Part shown: positions 9,861-20,149 of the stretch, piece after piece
Position numbering within the stretch: the first letter of the stretch is position 1
Layout: every line of letters starts with the position of its first letter
Source of the DNA: Palaemon carinicauda
Taxonomy: Eukaryota; Arthropoda; Malacostraca; Decapoda; Palaemonidae
DNA: 64,000 bases
Assembly: GCF_036898095.1 (NCBI RefSeq)
Contig: NC_090726.1
Span: 40,964,191 to 41,028,190, forward strand
Direction of reading: 5' to 3'
Made by a program: the position numbers and the translations under genes
Notes under the pieces: generated by a model
Seen by the model: the letters and a program-made list of their open reading frames with translations, nothing else
Database searches by the model: none
What the model was told of the DNA's origin: nothing

Positions 9861-12168
9861 TAGAGGAGGAGTGGAAGTTAGCAAAAGAAAATTTTGTTGG
9901 GATTGCAAGTGATGTATGTGGCAAGAAGGTTGTTGGAGGCAGCATGAGGAAGGGCAGTGAATGGTGGAATGAAGGAGTGAAGGTAAAAGTGGAAGAGAAA
10001 AAGAGGGCTTTTGAAGAATGGCTGCAGAGTAATAGTATAGAGAAGTATGAAAAATATAGAGAGAAAAAGGTGGAAGTAAAGCGCAAGGTACGTGAGGCAA
10101 AGAGGGCAGCTGACCTGAGGTGGGGTCAGGGACTGGGTCACTCATATGAAGAGAATAAGAAGAAGTTTTGGAAAGAAGTGAAGAGAGTAAGAAAGGCCGG
10201 CACAAGAATTGAAGAAACAGTGAAAGATGGAAATGGAAGGTTGTTAAAAGGAGAGGAGGCAAGGAAAAGGTGGGCGGAATATTTTGAAAGTTTGCTGAAT
10301 GTTGAGGATGATAGGGAGGCAGAGATTATTGCTGTTCCAGGTGTTGAGGTGCCAGTGATGGGAGATGAGAATGAGAGAGAGATTACAATAGAGGAAGTGA
10401 GGAGAGCACTAGATGAAACGAGAGTAGGAAAAGCATCTGGTATGGATGGTGTGAAAGCTGAGATGTTGAAGGAAGGGGGTGTGACTGTAATTGAATGGTT
10501 GGTGAGATTGTTTAATGTGTGTTTTGTGTTGTCAATGGTACCAGTAGATTGGGTCTGTGCATGTATTGTACCACTATATAAGGGTAAGGGAGATGTGCAT
10601 GAGTGTTGTAATTCAAGAGGTATTAGTTTGTTGAGTGTAGTTGGAAAAGTGTATGGTAGAGTACTGATTAATAGGATTAAGGATAAAACAGAGAATGCAA
10701 TCTGGGAAGTACAAGGGGGTTTTAGAAGAGGTAGGGGTTGTATGAATCAGATTTTTACAGTTAGGCAGATATGCGAGAAATATTTAGCAAAAGGTAAGGA
10801 GGTGTATGTTGCGTTTATGGATCTGGAGAAAGCATATGATAGAGTTGATAGGGAAGCAATGTGGAATGTGATGAGGTTATATGGAGTTGGTGGAAGGTTG
10901 TTGCAAGCAGTGAAAAGTTTTTACAAAGGTAGTAAAGCATGTGTTAGAATAGGAAATGAAGTGAGCGATTGGTTTCCGGTGAGAGTGGGGCTGAGACAGG
11001 GATGTGTGATATCACCGTGGTTGTTTAACTTGTATGTTGATGGAGTGGTGAGAGAGGTGAATGCTTGAGTGCTTGGACGAGGATTAAAACTGTTAGACGA
11101 GAATGATCATGAATGGGAGGTAAATCAGTTGTTGTTTGCGGATGATACTGTACTGGTAGCAGACACAGAAGAGAAGCTTGACCGACTAGTGACAGAATTT
11201 GGAAGGGTGTGTGAGAGAAGGAAGTTGAGAGTTAATGTGGGTAAGAGTAAGGTTATGAGATGTACGAGAAGGGAAGGTGGTGCAAGGTTGAATGTCATGT
11301 TGAATGGAGAGTTACTTGAGGAGGTGGATCAGTTTAAGTACTTGGGGTCTGTTGTTGCAGCAAATGGTGGAGTGTTAGCAGATGTACGTCAGAGAGTGAA
11401 TGAAGGTTGCAAAGTGTTGGGGGCAGTTAAGGGAGTAGTGAAAAATAGAGGGTTGGGCATGAATGTAAAGAGAGTTCTATATGAGAAAGTGATTGTACCA
11501 ACTGTGATGTATGGATCGGAGTTGTGGGGAATGAAAGTGATGGAGAGACAGAAATTGAATGTGTTTGAGATGAAGTGTCTGAGGAGTATGGCTGGTGTAT
11601 CTCTAGTAGATAGGGTCAGGAACGAGGTGGTGAGGGTGAGAACGGGTGTAAGAAATGAGTTAGCGGCTAGAGTGGATATGAATGTGTTGAGGTGGTTTGG
11701 CCATGTTGAGAGAATGGAAAATGGCTGTCTGCTAAAGAAGGTGATGAATGCAAGAGTTGATGGGAGAAGTACAAGAGGAAGGCCAAGGTTTGGGTGGATG
11801 GATAGTGTGAAGAAAGCTCTGGGTGATAGGAGGATAGATGTGAGAGAGGGAAGAGAGCGTGCTAGAAATAGGAATGAATGGCGAGCGATTGTGACGCAGT
11901 TCCGGTAGGCCCTGCTGCTTCCTCCGGTGCCTTAGATGACCGCGGAGGTAGCAGCAGTAGGGGACTCGGCAGTATGAAGCTTCATCTGTGGTGGAAATGT
12001 GGGAGGTTGGGCTGTGGCACCCTAGCAGTACCAGCTGAACTCGGCTGAGTCCCTGGTTAGGCTGGAGGAACATAGAGAGTAGAGGTCCCCTTTTTTGTTT
12101 TGTTTCTTGTTGATGTCGGCTACCCCCCAAAATTGGGGGAAGTGCCTTTGGTATATGGATGGATATAC
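9861..12168 (+). mobile_element. APE-type non-LTR retrotransposon (RTE-like), copy A, 5'-truncated
   Basis: The sequence parallels copy B (20923-23556, minus strand) from the codons for LEEEWKLAKENF onward through the 3' untranslated region. The 5' break falls between endonuclease and RT, typical of incomplete target-primed reverse transcription. The 3' UTR (11909-12168) ends with a CCCCCAA/TTGGGGG stem-loop at 12124-12139 and a short ATGG-rich tail near 12151-12166. No clear target duplication was found. The following 200 bp, to 12380, holds nothing recognisable. Confidence 0.85.
9862..11908 (+). pseudogene. Non-LTR reverse transcriptase, copy A, one nonsense codon
   Basis: Reverse transcriptase of an APE-type non-LTR element. 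A lysine/glutamate-rich linker (9862-10250) precedes RT motifs: GGFRRGRGC, then AFMDLEKAYDRVD (motif A), LRQGCVISPWLFNLYVDG (motif B) and LLFADDTVLVAD (motif C). The FADD box is intact. The C-terminal region ends with WFGHVERM and a GRSTRGRPRFGWMD block typical of this element group. Translation stops at TGA 11066-11068, where copy B has CGA; reading resumes at once in the same frame and runs to 11908. The copy also lacks the endonuclease. Clade assignment to RTE is probable, not tested. Confidence 0.85.
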
Positions 12169-12379
12169 GCAGCGAGTAAATGAGCAGCCAAACTGAAACA
12201 CCATTTGCTTACATTCTCACAAATGAGCGCCAATGTATAGACGACGCAATACACATAAATGAAATAGGATCCTATAATGCACATAATGTAATAAGATCAT
12301 ATAATAATTATAACATGTACAACAGATATGAATAGACAATCCTCTAGGTAGTAGCTTATCTAAGTAAACAGGGCGGTAC

Positions 12380-13702
12380 CTTTTCGCAGCAGCTGTGCTA
12401 TCTTGCAGTAGAGATATTCAGAAGGGCAGAGGGACAACTCAGTGTCTCTATCAGCTCGCTTCATTCCGGGCAAGTGTTATGTGCTAGCAGACAAGCTGAG
12501 CAGAGCGACTCAGATAGTTGGCACCGAGTGGTCTTTGAATCCTCTGATAGCCAACAAAGTCCTGACTTTGTGGGGTTCCCCGACTGTGAATCTGTTCGCA
12601 ACGGCCCTGAATTTCAGGCTCCTGTTGTACTGCTCCCTAGTCCCAGATCCCCAAGCTCTTTGGCAAGATGCTCTCCAACAACGGTGGATAAACCTGGACG
12701 CTTACGCGTTTCTCCTGTTCTGTCTGATGAGAAAAGTCCTCAACCAGGTACGAGCAAGCAACAACATGCAAATGACCCTCATAGCTCCGCTATGGCATCA
12801 CCTTCTGCATCTCCTCACGGAGATCCCGAGGGAGCTTCCTCCACAGCACAACCTCCTCAAACAACCCCATGCCAACATCTTCCACAAAGCCATAGCCTCG
12901 CTTCGACTTCACGCCTGGAGACTATCCAGCACCTCCTCACACAGAGAGGCTTTTCACAACCGGTTGGGAAAAGAATAGCTGGACACCTCAGGAGATCCAC
13001 AGAGGCAGTCTACCAGGTGAAGTGGTCAGTTTTCTGTGGTTGGTGTCGTGGAAGGGGTATCACTCCCCTCGATGCCTCTGTTCCAACCATAGTGGAGTTT
13101 CTTGTATACCTTCGGGAAGAAATGCTCCTCTCAGTCTCGGCAGTCAAAGGCTACCGCTCAGCGTTGAGTCTCACCTTTAGACTGAAAGGAGTCGATATTT
13201 CCTCCTCGTTGGAACTTTCTTTGCTCATATGCAGTTACGAGCTTACTTGTCCCCAGGCAGAGCTAAGACCTCCCCCTTGAAACGTGGTTCGGGTCCCCAG
13301 GTCTCTGAAGGGCTTCCCCTATGAACCACTACGCCAGGCCTCAGATCGCCACCTCACGTGGAAGACGGTGTTCCTGCTCGCTCTGGCTTTGGCCAAGAGA
13401 GTCAGCGAACTTAATGGTCTATCTGCTGATGTCTCCCACTCTAGGAGATGGGTGGAAGTAATCCTCAACAACATCCCTGAGTTTGTAGCTAAGACTCAAA
13501 ATCTGGGTATGCCGGACTCCAGGTTCGCCCCATTTCAGATAGAGAGTCTTCGTTCTGTAACCGAAGATCCAGACCAACTGTTACTATGTCCAGTAAGGAG
13601 TCCGAGGTGTTAATTAAAAAGAACAGCAAAAGCTCGGTCCCGTGTACGAGCACTTTTTGTCAGCACGGGGAAGGTCAAGAGGAGGGTCACAAGGAATACT
13701 AT
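12380..13702 (+). pseudogene. DIRS family C fragment: RNase H end and tyrosine recombinase, broken
   Basis: This piece parallels 25250-26430 in the family C copy downstream. It opens within RNase H: SARFIPGKCYVLADKLSRAT contains the ADxLSR box that ends the RNase H fold. A second, overlapping frame from about 12800 gives the N-terminal part of a tyrosine recombinase (SAVKGYRSALSLTFRLKG), then stops near 13278; the catalytic region resumes from 13284 in another frame (ALAKRVSELNGLS, with the first catalytic arginine). The His-x-x-Arg and Tyr boxes are absent because the family A element begins at 13703. Sequence just before 13703 still matches 26340-26440, so family A inserted into, or was joined to, this older copy. 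Confidence 0.75.
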
Positions 13703-13892
13703 TTCTGGAGAGGGAGGTCTCAACCTTCCGGACTCACCAGTGGTAGCTTATACACCCCCACCCCCCACCCCCACCCGGAAACCCCCCCCCCCCCCCCAAG
13801 CGGCGGCGCGAGCCCTAAACCACGCTCCCTTGGGCGGAGTTACCAGGGACGAGCGGGTTGACTTGGCAATGGAAGTCACATTTCTGAAGTTG
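13703..13892 (+). repeat. Left inverted terminal repeat of DIRS family A
   Basis: Begins TTCTGGAGAGGGAGG and is complementary to 19388-19566 apart from scattered differences. Between about 13754 and 13799 it carries a C-rich block that the right ITR lacks (there the stretch reads simply ACACCCCCTCCAAG on the complement). Confidence 0.9.
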
Positions 13893-14007
13893 ACTTCGGC
13901 ATAGAACGTTCTCCTCTTTTCCCTCCCGCTGCTCCCAACATATATTTGCCGGTTTTCATTATTCTGCACTCAGCAACCAGAGTAATATCTCAGCCCTCGG
14001 CTTAATT

Positions 14008-15569
14008 ATGGCTAGGCAAATTCTTACTTCCGTGGAGGTGCATCGGCTTAGCGAAGAGGAGAACGAAATCAGTAACGAAAAACGAACACAATCAACTGCA
14101 GGAAGTGATACGCCTTCTAATTCTGATATCGTAAATATGTTACTCCAACAGAATCAAACACTCATGAAAATCATTCAGAAAAGGTAAGGTTTTAAATTCT
14201 GTTTACAACAAAAACGTCATATGGAAAGCAGCTTATTTAGACTAATGACGTCACAAATGCAAATGGCGGCCCCCATACGTAAGTTTGTTATGATTTGAAT
14301 GCTTAGAGCAGGCATTTCCGAACACAGCGTAAGTAGCTTAAGCAAAGCATGTGCATGATTACAACTCGAATAATTGGAGTAAACAAACTAAATACTCCAA
14401 TTTATTTATATAACAAAATTATAATTAGGTATACAAAACTAATTGCTTGCCTGACACATCAAAGCACGCAGCTTAATAGGCAGTAGGCTACACCACAGGT
14501 AAGTTTGAGTTTACATTTCTCGCTTTAAACCTATCGACACTAGCCTAGGCCCTGGGGGGCGATCTGATAAGGGTTACATATGAGGCAGGTCTAGATTATT
14601 AATAATAACATATAAACTTATCATTCTCTTAAATATGGCACTGAATTAACCTAAGAGGGCTATTTGAGTCGTGAACCCCATTGCCTGACTTCAGCCTTCT
14701 AGGTCCGCTGCTATACATATTTACTATACCTGTTGAACAAACATTTAAATTAATCTATGGTAAATAATTCACTGATATTAAACATTCATCTTGGCAGAAG
14801 TGGTTCACCTGCTAAGAAGAATGAGGCTCCCCCTCCTACTAAGCACTCAAGACGATCACCTGAATTACCTGAAAGTGCAAATTTAGACCTCTTTTCCTTT
14901 TATAATAATGGAGATGAAAGTGATTACGAGGATTTCAACCTTCTTTCCTTCCATAAACCCATTCCTTCATATATTTCCACCAATTTCAAAGCTGAACCAT
15001 CTTTTCATAAAGAAGGGAAAATTCAATTGAATAATTCACTAGTAGCATTAACTTTCAGTGAAGGCCATAGTGATAACCGTGATAAATTCTTTGTTAGTAG
15101 TCAAAATAAGGAGTTCTTAGACTTTTTTAAATTAATTAATACTCCAAAGTTGAATTTCTGGCCTGAAGGTAAGGTATTTGATGACAGCTACAAGAGAAAA
15201 TTTTTTTATGACATAAAAAATATTAAAACGAGTATTTCTGCCTTTCAAGGGCATCCAGCACTGGCACACATTGTATACCCCTCCAAAGTAAATGACATTG
15301 ATTTTTTGTCCAAGATTATTATTGGTCCCCTAAGAAGGAGCATAGACCTCATACAAAATTTGATAAGAAATTTCAGAAGCAGAGCACTTCCTAGATACCT
15401 CAAGGAAGAGATAAGAGATCTTATAATCAAAGCAGTCATTAAAGAAGTTTGGAATTTAACTGAAGACCAAAAATCAGCCATTGCTGCCTGCTTTCACAAG
15501 GGTCCCCTCCTCAGAGGAGGGGCAGCAAACTTCAGGGGTAGGAAATTCAACTTTGGGGGCAGATTTTAG
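14008..15569 (+). CDS. gag: DIRS family A Gag, predicted two exons (14008-14183 and 14798-15569)
   Basis: The first exon starts at ATG 14008 (MARQILTSVEVHRL) and encodes a polar segment ending MLLQQNQTLMKIIQKR, which looks like a short amphipathic or coiled-coil helix. AAAAG|GTAAGG is a strong donor at 14183/14184; CTTGGCAG is an acceptor at 14797. Joining them keeps phase (AG plus A makes Arg) and gives about 315 residues. The second exon has an acidic stretch, a helical core (FFKLINTPKLNFWPEG to AVIKEVWNLTEDQK) and an arginine/glycine-rich tail (RGGAANFRGRKFNFGGRF) suited to RNA binding. Without splicing, a downstream ATG at 14757 would give 270 residues lacking the first exon. Spliceosomal introns are known in some DIRS elements; the splice itself is inferred. 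Confidence 0.7.
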
Positions 15570-15674
15570 GGAAGAAGGTTCAGTTTCCTCAAAGGTAACC
15601 CTAACTTTAGATTCAAGTCTCAGCCGCTTAGAAGAGGTAATAGGCAAGGTGGGTACAGGGGGGGAGGTCACAAA

Positions 15675-17851
15675 ATGGACAAGCTAATAGTTCAGGAGCC
15701 AGAGAAAAGAAAGACCCTAGAAATTGAGCCATGCTCCGCACCAGTTCAAAGAGAAATTTTTTCAGCACCAGTATTTTATGCACCAGTTGATAACGATGTT
15801 TACTCTGCACCAGTTAATAATGAGCTTTGCTCAGCACCAGTTAATGAGCTTTGCTCAGCACCAGTTAATGAGCTTTGCTCAGCACCAGTTAATAACGAGC
15901 TTTGCTCAGCACCAGTTGTTAATGAGCTTTGCTCAGCACCAGATAATAACGAGCTTTGCTCAGCACCAGATAATAACGAGCTTTGCTCTGCACCAGACCA
16001 TCATGACATTGGGCCAAATGCTATAAATCAGAATAGAAGTAAAGAGACCTTGCCTTTGGCCTCAAACCCAATGAATAACTCCTCCCAGAGCCCCCCAGAG
16101 AATAGGATAGGTAAGTCATTACTAATGAATATTGATAGTTGGAGAAAGCTTCCTAATGCCTCTTTTCCTTGTAAAATTATCAATGAAGGGGTGAGAATTC
16201 CATTTAATAATAAACTAAAAGCCCAGAGATCATTAAAAAGAACAGGTAAAGATAGATTTTATTCAATTAACAAGCGTAAAATATTGGAAAGAGAATGTGA
16301 CAGACTGCTAAAACTAGGTGTCATAGAGCAGATCCCCAGAACTTCCTTTTACTGCTCTAACCACATATTTTATAAATTAAAACCAGATGGAACAGTACGA
16401 CTAATCTTTGACATGAAGGTGCTCAACACCATGATTAAAAAACCTTCTTTTACTATGCTCAAGGCAAATACTATATTTCCCTATCTACATCTAAACTCTT
16501 GGGCCTGCAAACTAGATTTAAAAGATGCTTATTGGCACATTCCATTACATGCAAGTAGCCAGAAATTTCTAACCTTCAAACTAGGTAAAAGGAAGCTCAA
16601 ATGGACTGTGATACCCTTTGGACTAAAGACAGCACCTTATATTTTTTCAAAGATAATGTACACGTTGATCAAGTATATTAGAACTTCATATAATATCTTA
16701 ATATTCAATTATCTTGATGACATTCTTATATTAGCAAAAGATTATTTAAAATGTAAAAATCACATTCAGCTAGTCATTAAGATCTTGTCAGACTTAGGAT
16801 GGAATATCTCACTTAAAAAATCTACAATTGAACCGACTCAAAGAATTGAATTTTTAGGAGTGCATTACAATATGATTAAGAAAACTATGAATCCCTGTGG
16901 GAAAAACATAGAGAAGTGTGTCGAATTGGCCAAAGCTTTCTCCAACTCTGTTAAATCTGACCTGCATTCCTATCAAATGTTAATCGGAGCTTTAAATTTC
17001 AGTGCATCCTATACAAGCTTGGGAAGATTCCATCTTAAATATCTCCACAGATACCACAGTTATTTTAATTCAGGGTACAAAATCATTCCCCACACATTCA
17101 AAAAATACTTAAAGCCTTGGGAACAGAGACAAATGTACAGAGGGGTTAACATTCCAAAACCACAAATAGATGCAGAACTTTTCACTGACGCTTCCAACCA
17201 GGGTTGGGGAGGTGCATTAGTAATAGCGGGTAATATGCTCTCAATAAATGGAACTTGGACAAATGAAGAATCCTCCCTTCACATCAATGTAAGAGAGTTA
17301 TTAGCTTGCTTCTATTCTTTGGAACACTTCACCACAAGGTTATACAACAAAGTACAGTAGTCTTAATACATGTTGATTCAAAGTTTACTAATTGTTGGCT
17401 AAGGAAACAGGGTAGTATCAGAAACAAGTTAGCTCATGAACTGGTCAGGAAAATACTTAGTACCATGAAGGATCACAACATACAGATAAATTCCAGATGG
17501 ATCAGGGGAGTGAGTAACACCATCGCAGACTCACTTTCTAGGGACCTAGGTTCCATTCACACAGAAACTTCCTTCAGTGACAGTCTATTCTCCTTAATCT
17601 GCTCTGACTTATATTTCACCTCAGAAATAGATCTGTTCTCAAATGGCTTCAATACTAAGTCGTTCATCTCTTCCAAACCAACAGCCATCAGCAATAATGC
17701 ACTTACGATTAGCTGGAAGGGATCAACACCTCTCCATGTCTTTCCACCAGGATTCTTACTACACAAAGTAGCTTTTAAAATCTATAAAAATGCAATAATA
17801 ACATGCTTTTCTGCACCATATCGCAGGGGACAGAACCATGGATTCCATTAG
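15675..17851 (+). pseudogene. DIRS family A reverse transcriptase-RNase H, frameshifted near 17340
   Basis: The frame from 15675 to 17360 has an N-terminal repeat region, then RT: DGTVRLIFDMKVLN, CKLDLKDAYWHIPL (motif A), PFGLKTAPYIF (motif B) and NYLDDILIL with YLDD at residues 346-349 (motif C). RNase H begins with ELFTDASNQGWGG and INVRELLA. The frame ends at TAG just after FTTRLYNK; the rest of RNase H (LIHVDSKFTNCWL, then IADSLSR) continues in another frame to 17851, so a small indel near 17335-17350 splits the enzyme. The tail after RNase H (to 17851) overlaps the start of the recombinase ORF by 14 bases. An ATG-independent entry upstream of 15675 is possible. Confidence 0.85.
15730..16003 (+). 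repeat. Coding minisatellite: (N)NELCSAPV repeats ahead of the RT domain
   Basis: Units of 24 or 27 bases encode seven consecutive ELCSAP units, preceded by degenerate ones (CSAPVQ, FSAPVF, YSAPVN). All indels are multiples of three, so the reading frame is kept. The bases are nearly identical among the inner units, pointing to recent expansion. Confidence 0.9.
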
Positions 17852-18959
17852 TGAGGTCAGTCTCGAAGCAGCACAAACGATATACTGTGAAGATCGAAGA
17901 CTACCAGATAGTTCTCAAGGATTGTATCTCACCCTCAGCAAAGCTCCAATCAACTTTGATCGCCTTCAAAATTTAAAGGATCAGCTCCCTAACGTCTTTC
18001 CTCCTGAGGTTTGCTCCAAAATAGCTGTCAGCTTGAGGGACAGCTGCTTGCACAAGTATGAAAACCTATATAACATTTTTAAAAGTTTCATTCACAAGGA
18101 GTATGGAAGAGACAACAAATTCCCCCTGCTAGCAGTTATTTTATTTTTCAATCACCTTATAGACAAGGGACTGTCTTACAATACCCTGAAGAGCTACAGA
18201 GCAGCTTTAGGTCCTATCTTGTCAGGTTATTTCCCAGGTTACTGTCTTGCAGAAGACAAATATGTCAAAGCAATGATATCGGGAGTTAATAGAAGGAAGC
18301 CTAGGAATTCTCACCAGTTCCCTGGCTGGGATCTAGACAAAGTAATCTCGTTTCTCAACACCACGAGAGATAACTCTACCTTACTACTGACACAGAAAAC
18401 CTTGTTCCTAGTAGCCTTAGCTTGCCCTTTAAGAGCAAATCAATTTAACAATCTCTGCATTTCCAGGAGCACCTTCACCCCAGAACACATTGTCTTACGG
18501 AACCACCCTTCCTTCATGGCCAAAAACCAAAAGAACAACTACACGCCAATAGAGATCAGCTTTAGGAAGCTTCCTAACAGACCAAAAATATGTCCAGTCA
18601 GACAATTGAACTTCCATTTGGAATACACAAACAAAGTCTGTATGGAAAGAAACATAGACAGGAAAGACCACATATGGCTAGATGAACACTTCAAGATAAT
18701 GTCTCTACAAAAAATGAGACAACTTTTTAGGGAGTGCATTTTCAGAGCCGACCCAAATGCAACTAAACAGTCAACGAATTTCCACTCTATAAGGGGTCAA
18801 GCTTCATCAAGACTGCTATACAATGGAGTATCTATACAAGAAATCATGTCCAGAATGAATTGGAGAAGCGACTCTGTCTTCAGCTCTTACTATGCTCTCC
18901 TCGGCTTTCAGGGAGCTTTCGATGCTGTGGTCGCTGGACTTCATCTTCAAGCCCCCTGA
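17838..18959 (+). CDS. DIRS family A tyrosine recombinase, intact
   Basis: A 373-codon frame. Residues about 60-150 form an SAM-like N-terminal domain (YNTLKSYRAALGPIL). The catalytic part has Arg 199 in ACPLRANQFNNL, His 316 and Arg 319 in FHSIRGQASSRLL, and the nucleophile Tyr 352 in SDSVFSSYYALL, so the R...HxxR...Y set is complete. This enzyme would integrate the circular double-stranded cDNA in the nucleus; DIRS elements use it instead of an integrase. The first ATG overlaps the end of the RNase H frame by 14 bases, suggesting reinitiation or a separate transcript. The ORF ends just before the ICR. Confidence 0.9.
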   Translation: MDSISEVSLEAAQTIYCEDRRLPDSSQGLYLTLSKAPINFDRLQNLKDQLPNVFPPEVCSKIAVSLRDSCLHKYENLYNIFKSFIHKEYGRDNKFPLLAVILFFNHLIDKGLSYNTLKSYRAALGPILSGYFPGYCLAEDKYVKAMISGVNRRKPRNSHQFPGWDLDKVISFLNTTRDNSTLLLTQKTLFLVALACPLRANQFNNLCISRSTFTPEHIVLRNHPSFMAKNQKNNYTPIEISFRKLPNRPKICPVRQLNFHLEYTNKVCMERNIDRKDHIWLDEHFKIMSLQKMRQLFRECIFRADPNATKQSTNFHSIRGQASSRLLYNGVSIQEIMSRMNWRSDSVFSSYYALLGFQGAFDAVVAGLHLQAP

Positions 18960-18971
18960 AGCATCTGCCTA

Positions 18972-19074
18972 GCTACCACTGGTGAGTCCGGAAGGTTGAG
19001 ACCTCCCTCTCCAGAACTGTAAGTTTACTTGTGAACAAAGGTTCTGGAGTGGGAGGTGAGACCTTCCGGACTCA
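18972..19074 (+). repeat. Internal complementary region of DIRS family A
   Basis: The first part is the complement of the left end (13703-13750) and the second part the complement of the right end, including the 25-base right extension (TAAGTTTACTTGTGAAC against TAAGTTTACTAGTGAAC). It therefore preserves the circle junction sequence, the role assigned to the ICR in DIRS replication. Confidence 0.9.
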
Positions 19075-19387
19075 AGGTCTGGGTCACCCTCTAACCCTTC
19101 CCCCGTGAGCCGAGGAGACCATGTACTTAGGAGGGAATATTCTAACAACTTCATAATCCAACAGAGTAGGTGATATACAAGAACACACATACAATCCCTA
19201 TTATTCCACAGAAAACAAACTAACTGGAATCTTTCAATATTCATATCAACCAAGAGAGCACAAGAAGATTGAACTTACTAGTAAAAAGACCTTTGTGTCC
19301 AACAATTTGCACCTTCACAGTAATTCCTTCATAACTTGCACAACCAAGGTAAGCTCAACCACTTCTGTGTTATTTTTTGTTCTATTA

Positions 19388-19566
19388 CAACTTCAAAAAT
19401 GTGACTTCCATTGCCGAGTCAACCCGCTCGTCCGTGGTAACTCCGCCCAAGGGGGCGTGGTTTAGGGCTCGCGCCGCCACTTGGAGGGGGTGTATAAGCT
19501 ACCACTGGTGAGTCCGGAAGGTCTCACCTCCCACTCCAGAACCTTCGTTCACTAGTAAACTTACAG
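19388..19566 (-). repeat. Right inverted terminal repeat of DIRS family A
   Basis: Complement of 13703-13892 with an extra outer segment (about 19540-19566) found otherwise only in the ICR. The gap from 19075 to 19387 between ICR and this ITR holds no ORF or recognised motif. Confidence 0.9.
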
Positions 19567-20145
19567 CTTCCAAAGGGACATATGTACTAGTGATATTCCC
19601 AGAGAATTTACCTTTAGGTCTCCGGAATTCTAACTCCGGGCGCGAATTTCCTTGAAATTTCTCTCAAGGATATCGCATAATATCAGGGATGTACATCTTG
19701 ATACGACACATGCGATCTTCACCCCGAATAGCGTTTTCGCTTTGAGGGGGAAGAGTAGCAATTTTGGAAGGGAAGCTGTTATCAAGGTTACCCTACTTCC
19801 CATACTACTATTGAGTATCGAGATGGCGGACATTCCTAATTCTGTAGCGAATTTGCACGGTGGTGTTTCCTGTTGATCTAACTTTTTTGATCGATTCTGC
19901 AAGGATTATTATGCAATCTCCAGCTTCTTTCGCCTCTGGAAAGTTGAGTATTGATTCTTTACAATGTGTATATTTTAGCTCCTGTTTCACATTGAAATTA
20001 GAGTAATTTATTGTGATTAGGAGCTAGGCCTGTTACCAGAGGCGCCATGGGCGCTATCGTTCATTAGGCATGTGTTATTTAGTTAGTAGAACGACATTCC
20101 CGGTTGAAATACCATTAATTAATTAATTATGAAAGTTATTTAGGT
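19567..20145 (+). mobile_element. 5'-terminal fragment of a DIRS family B element
   Basis: GATATTCCCAGAGAATTTACC followed by GGAATTCTAACTCC parallels the ITRs at 40631 and 55291, and later sequence (GGAAAGTTGAGTA near 19940, TCTTATTTAGTTAG-like near 20068) parallels 41010-41180. No ORF follows; the similarity stops at about 20145. It abuts the right end of the family A element exactly. Confidence 0.75.
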
Positions 20146-20149
20146 GCAC

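Larger units (their letters stand above)
13703..19566 (+). mobile_element. Complete DIRS-type retrotransposon, family A
   Basis: About 5.86 kb with inverted terminal repeats (13703-13892 and 19388-19566) and an internal complementary region (18972-19074) that is the complement of the two ends joined. Order: left ITR, gag (two exons), RT-RNase H, tyrosine recombinase, ICR, right ITR. The right ITR extends about 25 bases beyond the left one, as expected for DIRS. No target duplication is seen: the left flank is a family C fragment, the right flank a family B 5' end. No methyltransferase domain is visible. The RT-RNase H frame carries one frameshift, so this copy is probably not autonomous now. 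Confidence 0.9.

Noticed and set aside
9843..10262. Minus-strand frames opposite the non-LTR ORF
   Set aside because: Antisense shadows of the RT ORF; the same occur opposite copy B.
18972..19566. Two separate DIRS insertions in opposite directions
   Set aside because: The inverted blocks match ICR and right ITR of one element, in the order expected for DIRS.
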